A DNA stretch of 64,000 bases from Pristionchus mayeri (GCA_036245805.1 BTRK01000002.1:22251067-22315066), one strand, 5' to 3'; shown: positions 26,872 through 40,161, counted from the stretch's first letter. The notes: generated from the letters alone by a model not told the origin. A program made the numbers and translations.

Positions 26872-29276
26872 CTAAGGAAGAAGAGGACCTCCCTTCAGTT
26901 CATTCACGATATCGTGAATTTCCCTTCCCTTCGTTTCTGGGAGATTCCTGCAATGAAGGAATGAAAGGGAATTCGATGAGATTCGAATGACCGAGTGACG
27001 TAGATGAGAGCGAATGTCGAAGGAATACAGTAGAGAATGGGGAAACAGTAAGAGCCGATCCAGAAGTACAAAGGGAGGACAACGAAGGTCGAAATAACCA
27101 CAGAGACCTGCGAGTACCGTACTCCCTCTCTCACTTCTCTCGTGACCTACCGTGTTGATACTGTAGCAGGCAGACTGCATGAGGGAACGGTACTTGATGG
27201 GAGTAAGTTCAGATGAGATGAACCACGAGATAGCCCTCACTCCTAATCCATAGGAGCCAGAGAAGAGAATGAGAGTGGCCACTTCGAAGTACTTCCAGAA
27301 ATCTTGCTGCAGAGAGAGATTGGGAATGATTCTTCGTCGAATCCCGTACCACTTTCTGAAGTTGACTGAAGAGAGTGAAGACAACGATGCAGAGGACATT
27401 CATGTAGGAGAAAGGGAGAAGAATCTTGAGACGACCAACTATAACGGGACCTTTGTATCTAACTTCTGTGGGAAACTCTGATTCATGTCAATTCGACAAT
27501 TCGTCTAACCGATCAACGACGGATCCTCCGATGAGAGTGCACACGAAGTAGGAGAGACACAAGGCAGTCGCAGCCCATTTAGAGATACCACTGGAAGGAT
27601 TCACTCTCACTCAGACTGAGACAGAGTACCTGTCTATGTTCATGTCTTCGAGGAACAGCGTAGAGTTGTATATGAACGTCCAGAGAGCAACGCAATTCTC
27701 AAAAGTGGAATGGTTATTACTCATTGCTGGATACTTCAGGGTATACATTTTTGGTCGAAGTTTTAGAAACTTTTCAATTTATTTTCTAATGTGGTTCTGT
27801 TGATTGACCTGTAGACAGCAGACAGAGAGGAGGAGGGCTTTCCTCAGATGGGGAATGCGAACGAGATCGAGGATGGAAGACCAAGTGGAGGAGTGAGACT
27901 CCGCCGTTAGCTCCTGCAAAGATCACAACTCTATCAATTGGAAACCCAATTGCTGACAATCTCAGTCTCCTTGAGGATGGCGGGAATATTCACATCGGGA
28001 CCATGGAAGAAACGAACGGAATACTCGATGGATTCACTGCAATCATTGAATGGAAGAAGGGAGAGGATGGATACTGACCGATCTGCACCAGAGGAAAGGA
28101 GGTACTTTGAGGTCTCTGGGACGAAGAAGAGAATGACGACACTGAAGATACAGATGGGAATCACTGAGGCAGTCAACCAAGGGAGATTCTTCCCCAGTAG
28201 CTCATCCGTACCCAGCATCGTCCCTCAAGAGAAACAAGGCATTCCAGATGAGAAAGGAATGAATGCCCAAGGGACTAAGCAGCCAGTATTGACTAACCCT
28301 CAACACAGAAGAGGGCGAAAGTGATCTCAGACATGAAAGAGGCCGTTCCTCGGATGTGAGTGGGAGGAGACTCCTGAATAACAACTGATTTATTTACTCT
28401 TTAAAATTAAATATTCATTTTTGTTTTTTTCTAATTTTCCTTTGCCCGTAAGGGAGGAGTGTTATCTCTGAACAATGAAGAAGCAGCACCCTTTGGAGGT
28501 ACAAAGTCCCTCTCCAATAAAGAGACGTCATGATGATAGACGAGGAATGCAAAGTGGATCAGAGGGTCATGGGAAGAGATCAAACGAGGAAATCACTAGA
28601 AGACACGTCTGGAGAACAAACTTGCAAGTAGAGAACTAATGATTCGAATGCGATCGCTGTGAATGTAGAGGCAATGGCACGACCTGAGAGGAGAAGTGGA
28701 GAGAAGGAGGAGGAGGGGGGAGAGGAGGGGGATTCTGACCGATGATGATGAGGATGGGTTGATGGAGGATGATTGCCAGCCATTGAAGAACTGCAGCTAC
28801 CAGAATAAAACTGTTGGCGATCATCATTCCATCTGAAGGGAAGAATTGGAGAATGGATTGGGAAGAGGACTGACATCTCCTTCCCAGTCGATTGTTCAGA
28901 GCCGGATTCAGGAATATTCCTATGAAGAAGCCTACGAACCTGCACACAAAATTTGAATTGCATAAAAGGAAAAATCTTAGTGGAGCATCCACATGCACGA
29001 GGCTGAACTGACCATATGTTCTGGATGAGATCCCACCACAGATTGTACGTCCCCTCACTCATTTCCTCTCCCAGAGACTCATTGAGATACGCCTGCACGA
29101 ATGCCCATTCATTGCACAGTGACTAATCAGTCCAATAGCACCTTGAACTGATCAACGGGAGTATTGAGGTAAGTGGAGGAGAATCCGTACTGCCAATTGA
29201 CTGCCATCGCCAGACAGAAGAGAATGGCTATCAATCGAATCGAGTGAAGAATCGAAACCATTCTGGAATTGAGCAT
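26872..29276 (-). CDS. MFS sugar-transporter-like protein
   Basis: A twelve-span facilitator of the glucose-transporter type. The start at 29276 gives MLNSRMVSILHSIRLIAIL, followed by NWQYGFSSTYLNTPVDQFK. Downstream exons show FVGFFIGIFLNPALNNRLGRR (the loop 2-3 region), IANSFILVAAVLQWLAIILH, the mid-loop motif FFVPETSKYLLSSG (PESPRYLL-like), then SWFISSELTPIKYRSLMQSA, and the C-terminal motif LPETKGREIHDIVNELKGG. Order and motifs agree with SLC2-type proteins, but some residues diverge from glucose carriers: PETSKYLL replaces PESPRYLL, and SELTPIKYRS replaces the usual E-x-x-P-x-x-x-R context. The substrate is therefore unknown. Many short introns; exon borders are approximate. It is divergent from the LDL-receptor-A gene 712 bases upstream. 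Confidence 0.82.
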
Positions 29277-29988
29277 CTTCTACACTATCGGAGTAATTCC
29301 AATTTTTACTATTCAGTCACAGAACTGGACTGCGATTTTTTTGAAGCTAGCGTGCAAATGAAAATGGTGATGGAAAAGGAGACCAAAGGACGTAGAAATG
29401 GGGCACAAAGTGTATGAATGGTGTGCACGAATCAAAGCCAGACAACGTGTTGATAAGAGTCATGATAAAGTGCGAAGAGTAGAAGGAAAAGAGAAGGGAA
29501 ACAGTGAATAGACAAGTTTCTCCCCATTCCCTCCATGCCAACTCTTCACTCGGAGATAGTTGAATCCCCTTCTGTGTTTGGGAATTGTCCTTCCATTCGG
29601 TGGTAAATTCACGAATTTAAAAAGCAGTTGCTCACAGCTGATAAAAGGTCATCACAAAGAAACAGAGTTGATCCCCCCTGCTAAAATACGTGGAAAGGAG
29701 ATAAGAAACTGAATGAATGAACCTTCGATGGCATTCCTGATACCGAATCTGTGATCCTTCTTTCTATTTGATAGTTCTTTCTGTTGAATGTGATAGTTAT
29801 GTGATAGGATATGTGATAATGTGATAGGGGATACATATGAGGCACACTGATGTTCTACGCATACCTAAAATAGATCGACCCAGATCAATTCCGAATTCCA
29901 ATGATATTCACTGGAGGGCAATGATTCGACAGTTTATCCAATCCAAGAGTGAACACTCTAAACAACGAGAGTCGACTTCATTTCAACC
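29277..29988. other. Intergenic between divergent genes
   Basis: No coding region is supported. A short array of GTGATA-type words near 29790-29830 (TGTGATAGTTATGTGATAGG) is a minor simple repeat. The region should hold the promoters of the divergent MFS and LDL-receptor-A genes, but no specific element is recognised. Confidence 0.4.
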
Positions 29989-30791
29989 ATGAGAGTGACC
30001 CTTGTGATCTTCCTTTTGCTCATCGTCAGAATTCACTCCCAATCGACGTCAGAATCTCCCCCAGAAGAAGAAGACGAGAGGAAGGAGGAGGATGAGGGGC
30101 TGAAGGCTGGCGAGGGAGACAGACCCATTGTGAGGTAAACTGATTCCTTTTTTACTCCAGGAGTACTACAAGATCTACCATCTCTATCAATTCGAAGTCA
30201 TTTGTATCGAGAAGGAACAATATCTAGTTTGATTGAGGTGCACCTCAGATTGGCATATGCGATGCAAGGATGGAATGCAATGCATCGACAAAAGGTGAAT
30301 GGGCCATTCTTTTAGCTCCTGCTTTGACTTCCCCCTCTTCCTCAGATGGATGTGTGATGGTCGAGTGGACTGCTCCGATGAATCAGACGAAGATTATCGA
30401 TTATGCAAGTACAACAAAGAGAGTCAAGGAGGAAGACCTGTGAGTGATGAACCACAAACTTATCACTTGTTGCAAGCATCAGATGTCGTTAAATTATAGT
30501 TAGAATGGTATTGTCCTGATCTTCCGATTCGCTCTGCAGGATGTTCGTGGTGGCTGGTCGAATCCTCGTCATGGCTGTCCTCGTTTCTCTTTCTACTGCA
30601 CTGATGCGAGCGCTTGCGTCGAACCAGCGAGGACTTGTGATGGAGTGAAAGACTGCAAGTGAGAGGAGGATAGGGGAAGGAAGGGGAGAGGCTCATTCAG
30701 AGATGGATCGGATGAAGGTCCCTTCTGTGCCCATATGAGGGATCAACGATACAGGAAGAAGGAGGACAATCTCACTTACTACGACAAGTGA
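29989..30791 (+). CDS. Secreted protein with two LDL-receptor class A domains
   Basis: Five exons (29989-30134, 30238-30294, 30346-30439, 30540-30658, 30701-30791) join in frame. The signal peptide is MRVTLVIFLLLIVRIHS, followed by an acidic Glu-rich linker. The first LDLa module runs CTSDWHMRCKDGMQCIDKRW to CDGRVDCSDESDEDYRLC. The second runs CPRFSFYCTDASACVEPART to CDGVKDCKDGSDEGPFC. Both carry the D-x-S-D-E calcium motif. The protein ends with a basic and polar tail and has no membrane span, so it is probably a secreted or matrix ligand-binding protein of about 168 aa. Intron phases split both LDLa modules at the same place, which supports an internal duplication. Confidence 0.82.
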
Positions 30792-32267
30792 ACCAATGAA
30801 GCCATCACCCGTCCAATCACGTTCTTTCATATTCCCACTAATTATGCATAAATTCAAGAGTTCAATGGCGTCGATCCGATAATTTCTGTCTGTAAACATA
30901 TCACATCTCTCCTGACAAGTCTGTTTAATTGTCTCAATCTCCCCTTCTTTCCTATTCTCTAATTCGCCTTCTCTTCAACGCGCACGTGTCTTCTCTGCAG
31001 TGTAGTCCTCCTCCCCTTCCCCTCTGTTCTCCTCCCTACACTCTCCTAGAAGGAATATACATTAGCTTCACCCTCTCACGATGCAACACATTGGGAATCA
31101 ATCCGAATGGTTCGTCAATCAAGGCTTGAATGGAGGATTTAAATCCGATTTTCCGTTCTCTCTCTAAAACCAGAATCACCACTTCTTAAACCCCTTCATA
31201 CTCATTTAGAGAGATGCAATACAATAGGTCCCACTCTGGCCCCTCCCCCATCTCATCTCATGGTCAAATGGTAAACAGCCAGCGGGAGAGTCATCCCCAC
31301 CTAGGCTCAATCCCTACTCTAAACTGCAAAAATGAAATAGCCTAGGATGATATTCATGCTAATCATGAAGGCGTCAATCGTTCGATGCTATCCATGTTGT
31401 AGAAAGAACGGATATCTGAGGCTTCCTTTTGATAACACGCAAATGTAGATAGATGGCAGAATCCTAAGCTACATCTTCATGACTTCGATTTCAATTTTCT
31501 TATTATCTCTAAAGTTAGAAACTAGACTATTGGAAGGACTAGAATGGTGTGTCTCATAGAACGTGGGTATTGTGATTCCGCGGGGACTAGAAATACTGGC
31601 TTACGTGCATTCATCGAAGAAACTACTGCGTCGAACAAATTGTGTTGAACGAATAAGAATGTTTTTTTGTATGCGTACAAGTGGAATATTTTCCAATGTT
31701 TGCTATCTTACATTTTCATCCTAGAGAAAATAGTTGCATTTTTTCTCTGTAATTTTAATCTCCTGAATCTCGTGTATCTCTCACTCGCCCTGCATTTCCT
31801 TGTCCTCGCTATAGATATTCACAGACTGCAGAATGAGTAACCTGGGTGTGCAAATAGATTGAGTTCTTTCTTCCGGATGTTGCAGTCCTCCAATCGGTCT
31901 TTTCTTTCGCTTCATTCCTCATCAAATCTCACGAGAATGGTTCATTGGGGTCCACGTACGTCTCTCATCTACTATGACAAAATCCTCTTGAAACTCTTCC
32001 ATTTGAACATCACCGATCTTGTTTTCGCATTCTCCAGTGAAGCGTGTGCTATCCTTTGACGAGTACTTCGTCTGAAATGCATCCCTGCTCTTCACCTTAC
32101 TCCTCTGCAAACATATCTTTGAAGTATCCGTTTGTTTTTTTGTCATTTCTGAGATTTTTAATGCTTAATCTTAATCTTCGATTTTCTATCTGTGAATTAT
32201 CTACATATTCATTCGGAGTACGTAGAAATATCGATGTCCTCATGATATACATTGAGTTCTCCTTCAG
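30792..32267. other. Intergenic; weak tRNA-like segment
   Basis: No gene is supported. Around 31258-31320 a segment has an A-box-like word (TGGTCAAATGG) and, about 40 bases later, a B-box-like word (GGCTCAATCCC). The arms do not fold into a proper cloverleaf, so it may be a relic of a tRNA-derived SINE. The remainder is AT-rich with a few pyrimidine tracts. Confidence 0.3.
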
Positions 32268-33862
32268 ATGACAGTGGTCACTGCCTATATCAAACTCTTC
32301 CTCTCTCTGGTCTTCCTGGTAGTCGACGTCCTCGTCGTGGTGGGAATCAGAAGGCAATCCGTCCTCTCCTCCCATCCCATCATCATTCTCAATGCTGCAC
32401 TCTTCACTACGGAGGTGAGTAGGGAGAAGGGAAGGATTTGCAGGAAGACAAACAAAGGGAGAATGGCCATAGTTCATTCATTCCTTGCAGATTCTCAAGA
32501 TCGGAGCACAAGTGACGAATGAATATCCAGTGGAGATTGTAGGCAGAGTCATCATTGGTATATTCACTCGTACTAATCCTTCGAATAGATCTTCTTCAGA
32601 TTGTCCACTGTCGGATGTCTGGGCAGTGTGGTCGTTGGTGCCATGGTGAATTCGTCCCCTCTTCGAATGACTTACACTTTTCCAGGTTCTCTTCCATCTA
32701 CCTCTATCCTATTCTGGCCATTTTTCATCTATTGGCAATCCATCGTCCGATGTACTTCAAGATGCTCAAGTGAGAGATCGTCCATTCTTTGTCTTCTGCT
32801 ACTCATATTTTGTGAACACACTGCTTGTTCTCCCTAGATTGATCTGACATGTTGATCTGACATGTGTCAGAGGTATTATTGTTATTCTCCGAAGTGAAAG
32901 TGTGATTCTTGGAAGTAAATCTTGACGTCATGCACCTTCTGGTGATTGAGGAAGAGGAGTGCTTACTTGGTCATCCTCACAGTCTTCTCCCTCTCTTCTC
33001 TCATGGCTCTTGCCTATATAATTCCTTCGTGCGGAATCTACTATAGTCACGTGAGAATCAGAGAAGCTTTGGATCCTAAGTGCAGCCAATTCTCAAGCTA
33101 TTGCAACTTGACGAAAAGAACAAACTAGAGAATATATATAATTCAGGAAATTCTCTATTGGTCTTTCAATTTCACTCGACCTCAAGTATTCTACATGGAG
33201 AAGTACAATTTCATCCTTACAGTGAGTACTGCAACTCCCGAAGATTCGAAAAATTCCTCTTGAGATCACTGCGATTTCTCTCACTATCGCAATCGATATT
33301 CTCATAATTCTTCTGATGATTCGATGGCAGCAAAGGAGAAGTCGTTCGAAGCTCTCGACTGTCCTCTGTCTTCCGAGTGCTTCCGACTTACAGGTCACTC
33401 ATCTTCTTTTTGTCCTCAACACACAAACTCTTTCAGGGATCTCGATCAGATCGAACAACGGTGGTGAGTATTCCCGTGATCTCACCATGGTAATCAATCG
33501 ATTCTTCTCAGAAGCTCACAGACTCGTCTTCGAGCAAGACAAATTTCTTCTCAGCCTCCTATGCATCTGAAATCCGATTAGCAGTCAATTTTCTCACGAT
33601 CTTCATCGTTTTCGTATGGGAATTCATCGCCTTCAACGTATTGTTCTAGTGAGATCCATAGGGATCTCGACAACTAATTTTCCTCTTCCAGTTTCGAATT
33701 TGAATACAGCTGGTTGGTCACTCTTCTCACGTCCATTGTCTCCAATGCTAAAGTATTCTCAAACATGCTAATTCGATTATAATTACGCCCTTTTTTCAGG
33801 GAACGTCTTATTTCGTTTTCTCGAAGAACATCCGAACTGCTGTTTTTAGCATTTTCCGGTAG
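32268..33862 (+). CDS. Seven-transmembrane chemoreceptor-like protein
   Basis: Successive exons give membrane spans in the order expected for a serpentine receptor: LFLSLVFLVVDVLVVVGI (TM1), a second segment after ILKIGAQVTNEYPVE, LSTVGCLGSVVVGAM, FSSIYLYPILAIFHLLAIHR (TM3 region), AYLVILTVFSLSSLMALAYI (TM4), an extracellular loop with conserved cysteines and EILYWSFNFTRPQVFY, LEITAISLTIAIDILIILLM (TM5), a basic loop, VNFLTIFIVFVWEFIAFNVL (TM6), EYSWLVTLLTSIVSNAK (TM7) and the tail SYFVFSKNIRTAVFSIFR. The S-x-x-V-F-S-K-x-I-R ending resembles nematode chemoreceptors. The exact sr family is uncertain and one early splice junction does not resolve cleanly, so a damaged copy is not excluded. Confidence 0.68.
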
Positions 33863-34631
33863 TTATTCAGATCTTGAAAAATACCGTGATTCCTTATACT
33901 GTGAAGTGTTCTCGATAATATCACTCCCTATGATGTGGTACAAATAAAGCATGTTTTGTTACAAAGACAGATATTGCGAAAACCACCGTTATGGATGATT
34001 TCCACTCATAGCTAGCTCACTAATGAATCACGAAGATTCTAAATGTAACTGTTTCTAGGTAGGAAAACGATATAATGATAAATGAGATTGCCTATCTCGC
34101 TTCCGATAGGACGCACGGCATTCTATAGCAAATTTCCTGAAAAACATTCGCTTTGAGGCCAATTACGAGAGAGCATGTAAATTCGCGAGAGATTGCTCTC
34201 TTTCTCTGCGCTCTCTCATCTCTCGCCCACCCCTTGTAAAACGCCGACCGGACGGCCATTCCCTCTGGCAGTGGAGGATCCTCCTTCACTCCCTCCCACT
34301 GCTCGCCTCACAATTTCCCTTCCCTTCATTTATCAGGCAGAGAAATCATTGTCTTGACCCACGGATACACCCCCAAATACTCGATCCGGAAATATTTGCA
34401 TTCATTCCGAATGGCGGCCGCGGAATCTCTCCCGCGGAATCTCTCAAGGTCACACGATCGTTTTTCTGTTTTTCCTGTAAACACGGTCACTTTGTATGCA
34501 TTTTCGCTCCAATTTAGTCCGTTTTCTCTTCTCTTCTCGCGTTCCGAGGTTAGATAATCTCCCCTTCTTATTCTCTAGTGCGAGTTCAGTGGCAATGCTT
34601 CCTTTCCAGTACTTCCTCTCGGTTTTCTTCA
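33863..34631. other. Intergenic, upstream of the SPATA20-like gene
   Basis: No supported gene. The 34060-34450 part is richer in CG dinucleotides and carries repeated CTCTCTC words and two near-identical GCGGAATCTCTC words at 34419-34445, as may be found near a housekeeping promoter. A frame upstream of the chosen start of the next gene (around 34578) could encode a short mitochondrial-type leader. Confidence 0.35.
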
Positions 34632-37600
34632 ATGGATCGACTGGCAAACGCGAAGTCTCCCTACATTCTGCAGCACAAGAACAACCCCGTCGAGTGGTTA
34701 GTCCCCCCACCCCTCCCTCTCTTCCCCCTCCCCTTCCTTCTTCCTTATCTATCCCTTGCAGGTATCCTTGGGGAGAGGAGGCCTTCGAACGGGCCAAATC
34801 ACTCAATCGGCCCATCTTCCTCTCGGGTAGGGATCATTCCCCTCTCCTCTGATAGATAGCTGTATTCAGTTGGTTACTCCACTTGTCACTGGTGTCATGT
34901 GATGGAGAGGGAATCATTCGAGAATCAAGAGGTCGCCGATATTCTCAATGAGCACTTCGTCTCTATCAAGGTACCCATTCTTCATTTCATTCGAGTTCAC
35001 TATCTCACTGTGCTTTAAAGTTTTACTTTGATCGCATTTCCAGTTCGCCATTTGATTGTTCTGTAGTTCTTTATCTCCCAATGGGGAGAGGGTGCATGAT
35101 AGGACATCTCATTCCACTCCTCTCTAGTACTTCTTCCTTCTTCAGGTCGATAGAGAGGAACGACCAGATGTTGACAAGCTGTACATGAGCTTCATTCAGG
35201 TACCCCCTTCTCTCCTCTAGACAAGGTTACTGTAGGGATCAGTCATACTCATCTTCAGTCCTATGATATTGTAGTCAGTGGATTACGGTAGACCAGTTCA
35301 GGCACTGAATGGAGGTGGTGGAGGATGGCCGATGAGTGTATTCCTCACTCCCAATCTGGCACCCATCACTGGAGGAACCTACTTCCCCCCAGAGGTACGG
35401 TAGGCCATACTCCCCCCAGGGATACGATAGGTCATACTTCCCCCAGAATCACAGTAGGTCCTAGTCTCTCTGAGGTACGGTAGGTCTTACTTCCCTCAGG
35501 GGTACGGTAGATCATACTCCTGAGGTACGGTAGGCCATACTCCCCCTGGGGTACGGTAGGTCATACTACCCCAGAGGTACGGTAGGCCATACTCCTATGT
35601 ATAGTTTAGACGTAGGCTTTTCTGTAGTAGATTACTGTACCAGTGTAGTATTGGATATAAAAAACATTGAGTCTTGGACTAGTTAAGTTTTTCTTCAGGA
35701 TCGATGGAATCAGATGGGATTCAAGTCGATTCTTCGATTCATCTCGAGCAAGGTTTGTGATGTTCATATGTATTCGAGTGCCCAAAATGAGTAATAGAAA
35801 ATCGAAAAGCGGGAGTTGCAAAATGGTAGTCTTTGAGTGGAACGAAGATCCCGCCCACATAACTTCATCGGCAGGTGAAGTCCTCAAGGCAATTTCAGCC
35901 AAGACTTCCTCTGTTCAGCCAGGAGAACCTCCCACGGTGAGAGATCTACACTTGTCAGTCATCATATCACAAATATTCATAGAATAATGTCCTTGGACCC
36001 GCAATGATTTGGTGATTCTTCCCTCTTGCAGGTCGATGTTTCCTTCATGGCGACTTATCAGAAGTTGAAGGCTTCCTTCGATGAGGAGAACGGAGGATTC
36101 GGAGACGCCCCCAAGTTCCCCAAACCAGGTAGGACATGAGAGGGGAATGATTAGATCGGAGCTGATTAGATAGCTAGTATGCCCACATACGAGGTCTCAC
36201 ATCAGTCTCGACTGCAATGCTTCACTGCAGTCTGTATTGCACGGAGAGTATTCCCCCTTTCAGTTGATCTCTCGTTCCTTCTTCACTTCGCTCAGTCTCA
36301 GGCGAAGAAGAGACCGGAAGATGCGAAGGAAGCACTGAGGATGCTCACGAAGACTCTCCATGCTGTATTCCATGGAGGAATACACGATCACGTGGGCAAG
36401 GTGAGTCTCCCCTGGATACAGTAGTACTCCCTTCATCTCAGGGATTCCATCGATACTCAGTGGATGGGGGATGGCACGTGCCTCACTTCGAGAAGATGGC
36501 ATACGATCAGGTACCTTCTTCCTACCAATTGAATGGTAGATCAGTCTGATGATGGAATCGATTCAGGGTCAGCTTCTCTCCATTTTCTCTTCCGTTTCTC
36601 TTCTCACTGGAGATGAGATCTGCAAGAGGGCAGCGAGAGACATCGTCGAGTATCTGGAGGAGAACCTCAGCCAGAAGGTGAGCCCCTTGTGATCTTTGAT
36701 CTTCCCTCCTCTCATCTGACATCCTTCATCCATGGTTAATTATTCACCATAGAATGCATGACTGCAGCAAGGTGGCTTCTGGTCCGCAGAAGATGCTGAT
36801 TCCTACCCAATCAGGGGAGCACAGCACAAGAAAGAAGGTACGAATATGAAATTATTACAGTAGATAGAAGTAGCTCTTTCTGTATGTTACTGAAACCCTG
36901 TTGAGGGGCGTTCTGCGTGTGGAAGGAAGAGGAAATACGACAAGTTCTGGAGGGAGAAAAGGTGAGTCTAATATCTTATCACTTCACCTCAGCATCCTCC
37001 GCACCATTAGTGCCAGTTCAAGGAGCATACTTAGACCATTTGGAATCAAAATCTGTTTAATGTACAGGTGGATTCGGTTGCTCTCTCTGACATCGTCGTC
37101 GCCTACTACGGAGTGAAGAAGGAAGGAAATGTTCCACCCTTCACGGTATGTGACGTATAGATCAAACCGTGCGAAGATCAATATTGAGAAGTAATCAAAA
37201 CTACCGTAATCGTGCCATCGTTGCAGGATCCCCACGACGAATTGAAGGAGCAGAATGTGCTCATTATGCACAACACTCACGAAGAGATGGCTGAGATACT
37301 GGGAGTGGAGAGCGGGAAACTGAGGGAGGCCATTCAGAAAGCTAAGGTGAAATTTGATCTCCCAACTTCGTAATCGATCTTTGATCTTTAGTCTCTCCTC
37401 TTCGCTCATCGATCTCTTCGTCCGAAGCCTCATCTCGATTCGAAGATGGTCACTGCATGGCAGGTGAGAATGGGGAATCTGGAGGGGGGGAGAGAAGGGG
37501 ATCATTCAGGGACTCATCATCTCTGGTCTCGCGAAGGCAGCCATTGCACTCGGAGATCCGTGAGTTTACCTACCTATCCTTCCCTCCTCTTTCCATTCAT

Positions 37601-38855
37601 GAAGGTGAATGAAGGTCACTACCTCTTCACTCACCCTATTCCTATCTTTCTGCCCTTTTATCAGATGTATTCTTCTTCTCTCAGGATGCTGGCTCATCGT
37701 GCTCAAGTCGCCGTCGATTTCGTGAAGGAGAATCTACGATCGGAAAATGGAGATCTCATTCGGGCAGTCTACACGAATGAGGAGGGAGAAATCGACAAGG
37801 GGTATCGAAGAATATCGATTGATTACTGTACTAGTGTGGAATTGCAGAGAGCCGATCGTGGCCTTCTCCGACGACTATGCATTCCTGATTCAAGGTGAGG
37901 TTTCGATAAGAATGCTGTAGATTGATCGAATGAATTCCAGGTCTCTTGGATCTGTACGAGACGACTCTCGATGAGAAATTGATTGAATGGGCAGAGGAAC
38001 TGCAGAAGAAAATGGATGAGAAGTTCTGGGAGGGAGACAGGTGGGATACTTTAGATGGAAGGAGGAATAGAAGGGGACTGATTCCAGTGGATACTATGTA
38101 TCCGAAGGGGATGTTGTTGCTGATGGAGGAGTCCGAATGATCGAAGGTACGGAAGTTCATCGATAACTGAGAGGAATCGATCAATAATTGTAGATCAAGA
38201 TGGGGCGGAGCCGTGTGCCTCCTCAGTTGCGATGAACAACGTTGTGAGATTTGCGGAGTTAGTGGAGACAGATGAGATGGTCGATCAGGTGAGTAGATTG
38301 AATTGGCACCTGGGAGGAGGGGTGAGAGTCTCGTCTCAGGGGCAGAAGATCGTATCTCATGCTGCTCCTCGACTGGCGAGATTCCCCTACATTCTGCCTA
38401 AACTACTCGAGGGATACGAGAGGATGGAACACGGGGGAATCAAGGTACCCCCCCCCCCTTTCTCCTCTCTCCTCACTAATCTTCTCCCCAGATGGTGATT
38501 GTGGCCGAGGAGGCTCGTGATTCGATGCCCTTCCTCTCTCTCATTCGTCTCTATCTCATCCCCAATCTCGCCCTCATCAGACTCAAACCCTCAGGTATTT
38601 CATCAATCAGTTTCCGATCAATTCGAATTGCCTCGATTCAGATTCTTCCTGGCTCAGTAAGCGTCTCCAGACTCTCGAGACGATTAGAACCACCGGGAAA
38701 CCATCCGTCTTCATCTGCGAGGTATGGCATCCACACTCAAAATAGTTGATCTTTGATCTCTTGAGGATTACTCGTGTGGTCTGCCCATCACAACAGTGGA
38801 GGAATTGAAGACGAGACTGGAGGATTTGTCCCGCAGATCGATCCTCGTGAAATAG
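34632..38855 (+). CDS. SPATA20/YyaL-type thioredoxin-fold protein (DUF255)
   Basis: A widely conserved protein with an N-terminal thioredoxin-like domain and a C-terminal (alpha/alpha)6 barrel like N-acylglucosamine epimerases; its biochemical role is poorly known. The start [20 protein letters not shown] matches the family N-terminus. Next come [19 protein letters not shown] and [17 protein letters not shown] with the C-x-x-C pair, [36 protein letters not shown] and GTYFPPED. Then [48 protein letters not shown] and [12 protein letters not shown] follow, then [19 protein letters not shown] and finally [22 protein letters not shown]. About twenty exons. A longer 5' form with a leader is possible. 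A minisatellite fills one intron. Confidence 0.93.
35393..35595 (+). repeat. Minisatellite of degenerate ~30-base units
   Basis: Six to seven imperfect copies of a unit built on GAGGTACGGTAGGCCATACT plus a short pyrimidine-rich C/T spacer lie in an intron of the SPATA20-like gene, directly after the exon ending TGGTYFPPE. Each unit begins like the real exon-intron junction (GAG|GTACGGTAGG), so the array is made of repeated donor-like sequences. Confidence 0.75.
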
Positions 38856-39095
38856 ATCGTAACGATCTTGAATGTTCTGTAAATAATGTGTTGTTTTCCG
38901 TCCAGTGCTAGTTGTTTCTTGTTTGCCGTGCTGTCCCATAGATGTTCACAGGTCACTCAGAATGACGCGTAGTTCCATCCAAGATAAAGCGAGTTTATTC
39001 CATTCCCGTGTAATGAATGTAATTTTGACAGGTGATCTTCCTGTACGATATCTCAGCAAAATTAGATTTCGAATTTATTGATGGTTCTTTTGAAG

Positions 39096-40161
39096 ATGAT
39101 GGATCCACTCCTAATGACTCATCCGACTGAAATGCCAGTCGCCTCTCTGATGGTCTCCCCTCACAGGACACAGTCCACCACAATTACAGATCTTCCTGTC
39201 GAGATACTTGGACTCATCTTCGATATGGTCGATGACCAAACGAGAGCGAATGCGAGAATGGTGAGCATCGACTGGTATGAAGAATGAACAGACCCTCTCT
39301 AGACACATCCTCATCTCTCTCGTGGAGTGTGGGAGGTGGAGAATAGACGGGCGATGGAGTGCATCAGCAGAGGAGTCACTCTTCCCCCCAAGGCATTCTT
39401 CAGAAGAACTGCCAAGTTGGGCATCGGAATCAACTATCGAGTCATTAGAGACTTCAACGTATTCGGATCGAATCTGGCTGGGCGATGCGATAGATGTAAA
39501 TCATATTCAGCTAATATGAACAACACAACATCTACTGAGGAATGAGAATGCAGTTTGGTATTACAGTTCCTTTAATGGATGTAGTTCGTGGACCCTTCCT
39601 GCCTCCTCTGAAGGACGAGGAAGGCAATCTCATCCACTCGGGTCACAACTGCTTTCGCATCGCTCCCCAATTGCTCAACAGTGAGATATGATTCGTAATA
39701 AGTGTCCAGAGAGGCTCTTTCAAGTCTGAATCGAATATTGCAGTGGAAAGAAATATGAACTTCAATGTGACGGGAAAGATCTCACTAGGTCTCGATTTGC
39801 AGGCAAGTTTCCAGTTCTTACTGCAGGACAGCGAAATCAACACAAAACCTTGCCCATCTTTGCCAATGAATTCCTTCTTCAGAAATATGGATTCAGCGTG
39901 GAGCTCCTTCGGACGAATCTCGTACAATTCACTGCGACGATTTCAGGGATCCAAAGATGTGAGTCCCCCTCACAACTCCCTCTCATCCTCTGATCACTCT
40001 CAGCTGAGGATGCTGATTTGAGTGTAGCCGCTGGTCTGCTGCATAAAAATGGAAAGTATAATAAGTATGCATTGATGACACAAGAACGAGAAGAAGAGGA
40101 AATTCCCACGTGGGGGAAGGGAGTCACACTCAAGGTGAAGAAGTGTACAGTATTATATTAA
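39096..40161 (+). CDS. F-box protein (copy 1)
   Basis: The first exon (39096-39260) ends in an F-box: TDLPVEILGLIFDMVDDQTR then ANARM. F-box proteins recruit substrates to SCF ubiquitin ligases; nematodes have large, fast-evolving sets. Exon 2 begins at 39303 (THPHLSRGVWEVENRRAMEC) and contains LPPKAFFRRTAKLGIGINY. Later exons give PLMDVVRGPFLPPLKDEEGN, NMNFNVTGKISLGLDLQ, KYGFSVELLRTNLVQFTAT and a charged end, QEREEEEIPTWGKGVTLKVK. The intron after LGLDLQ appears to use a GC donor (CAG|GCAAGT). The substrate-binding part is not a known repeat class. It is paralogous in its first two exons to the gene beginning at 40554. Confidence 0.62.

Noticed and set aside
31258..31320. tRNA-like A-box and B-box words
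   Set aside because: The acceptor, anticodon and T stems cannot be paired; at best a SINE relic.
32097..32477. A 126-residue minus-strand acidic open frame
   Set aside because: It is the reverse of the first transmembrane exon of the receptor gene.
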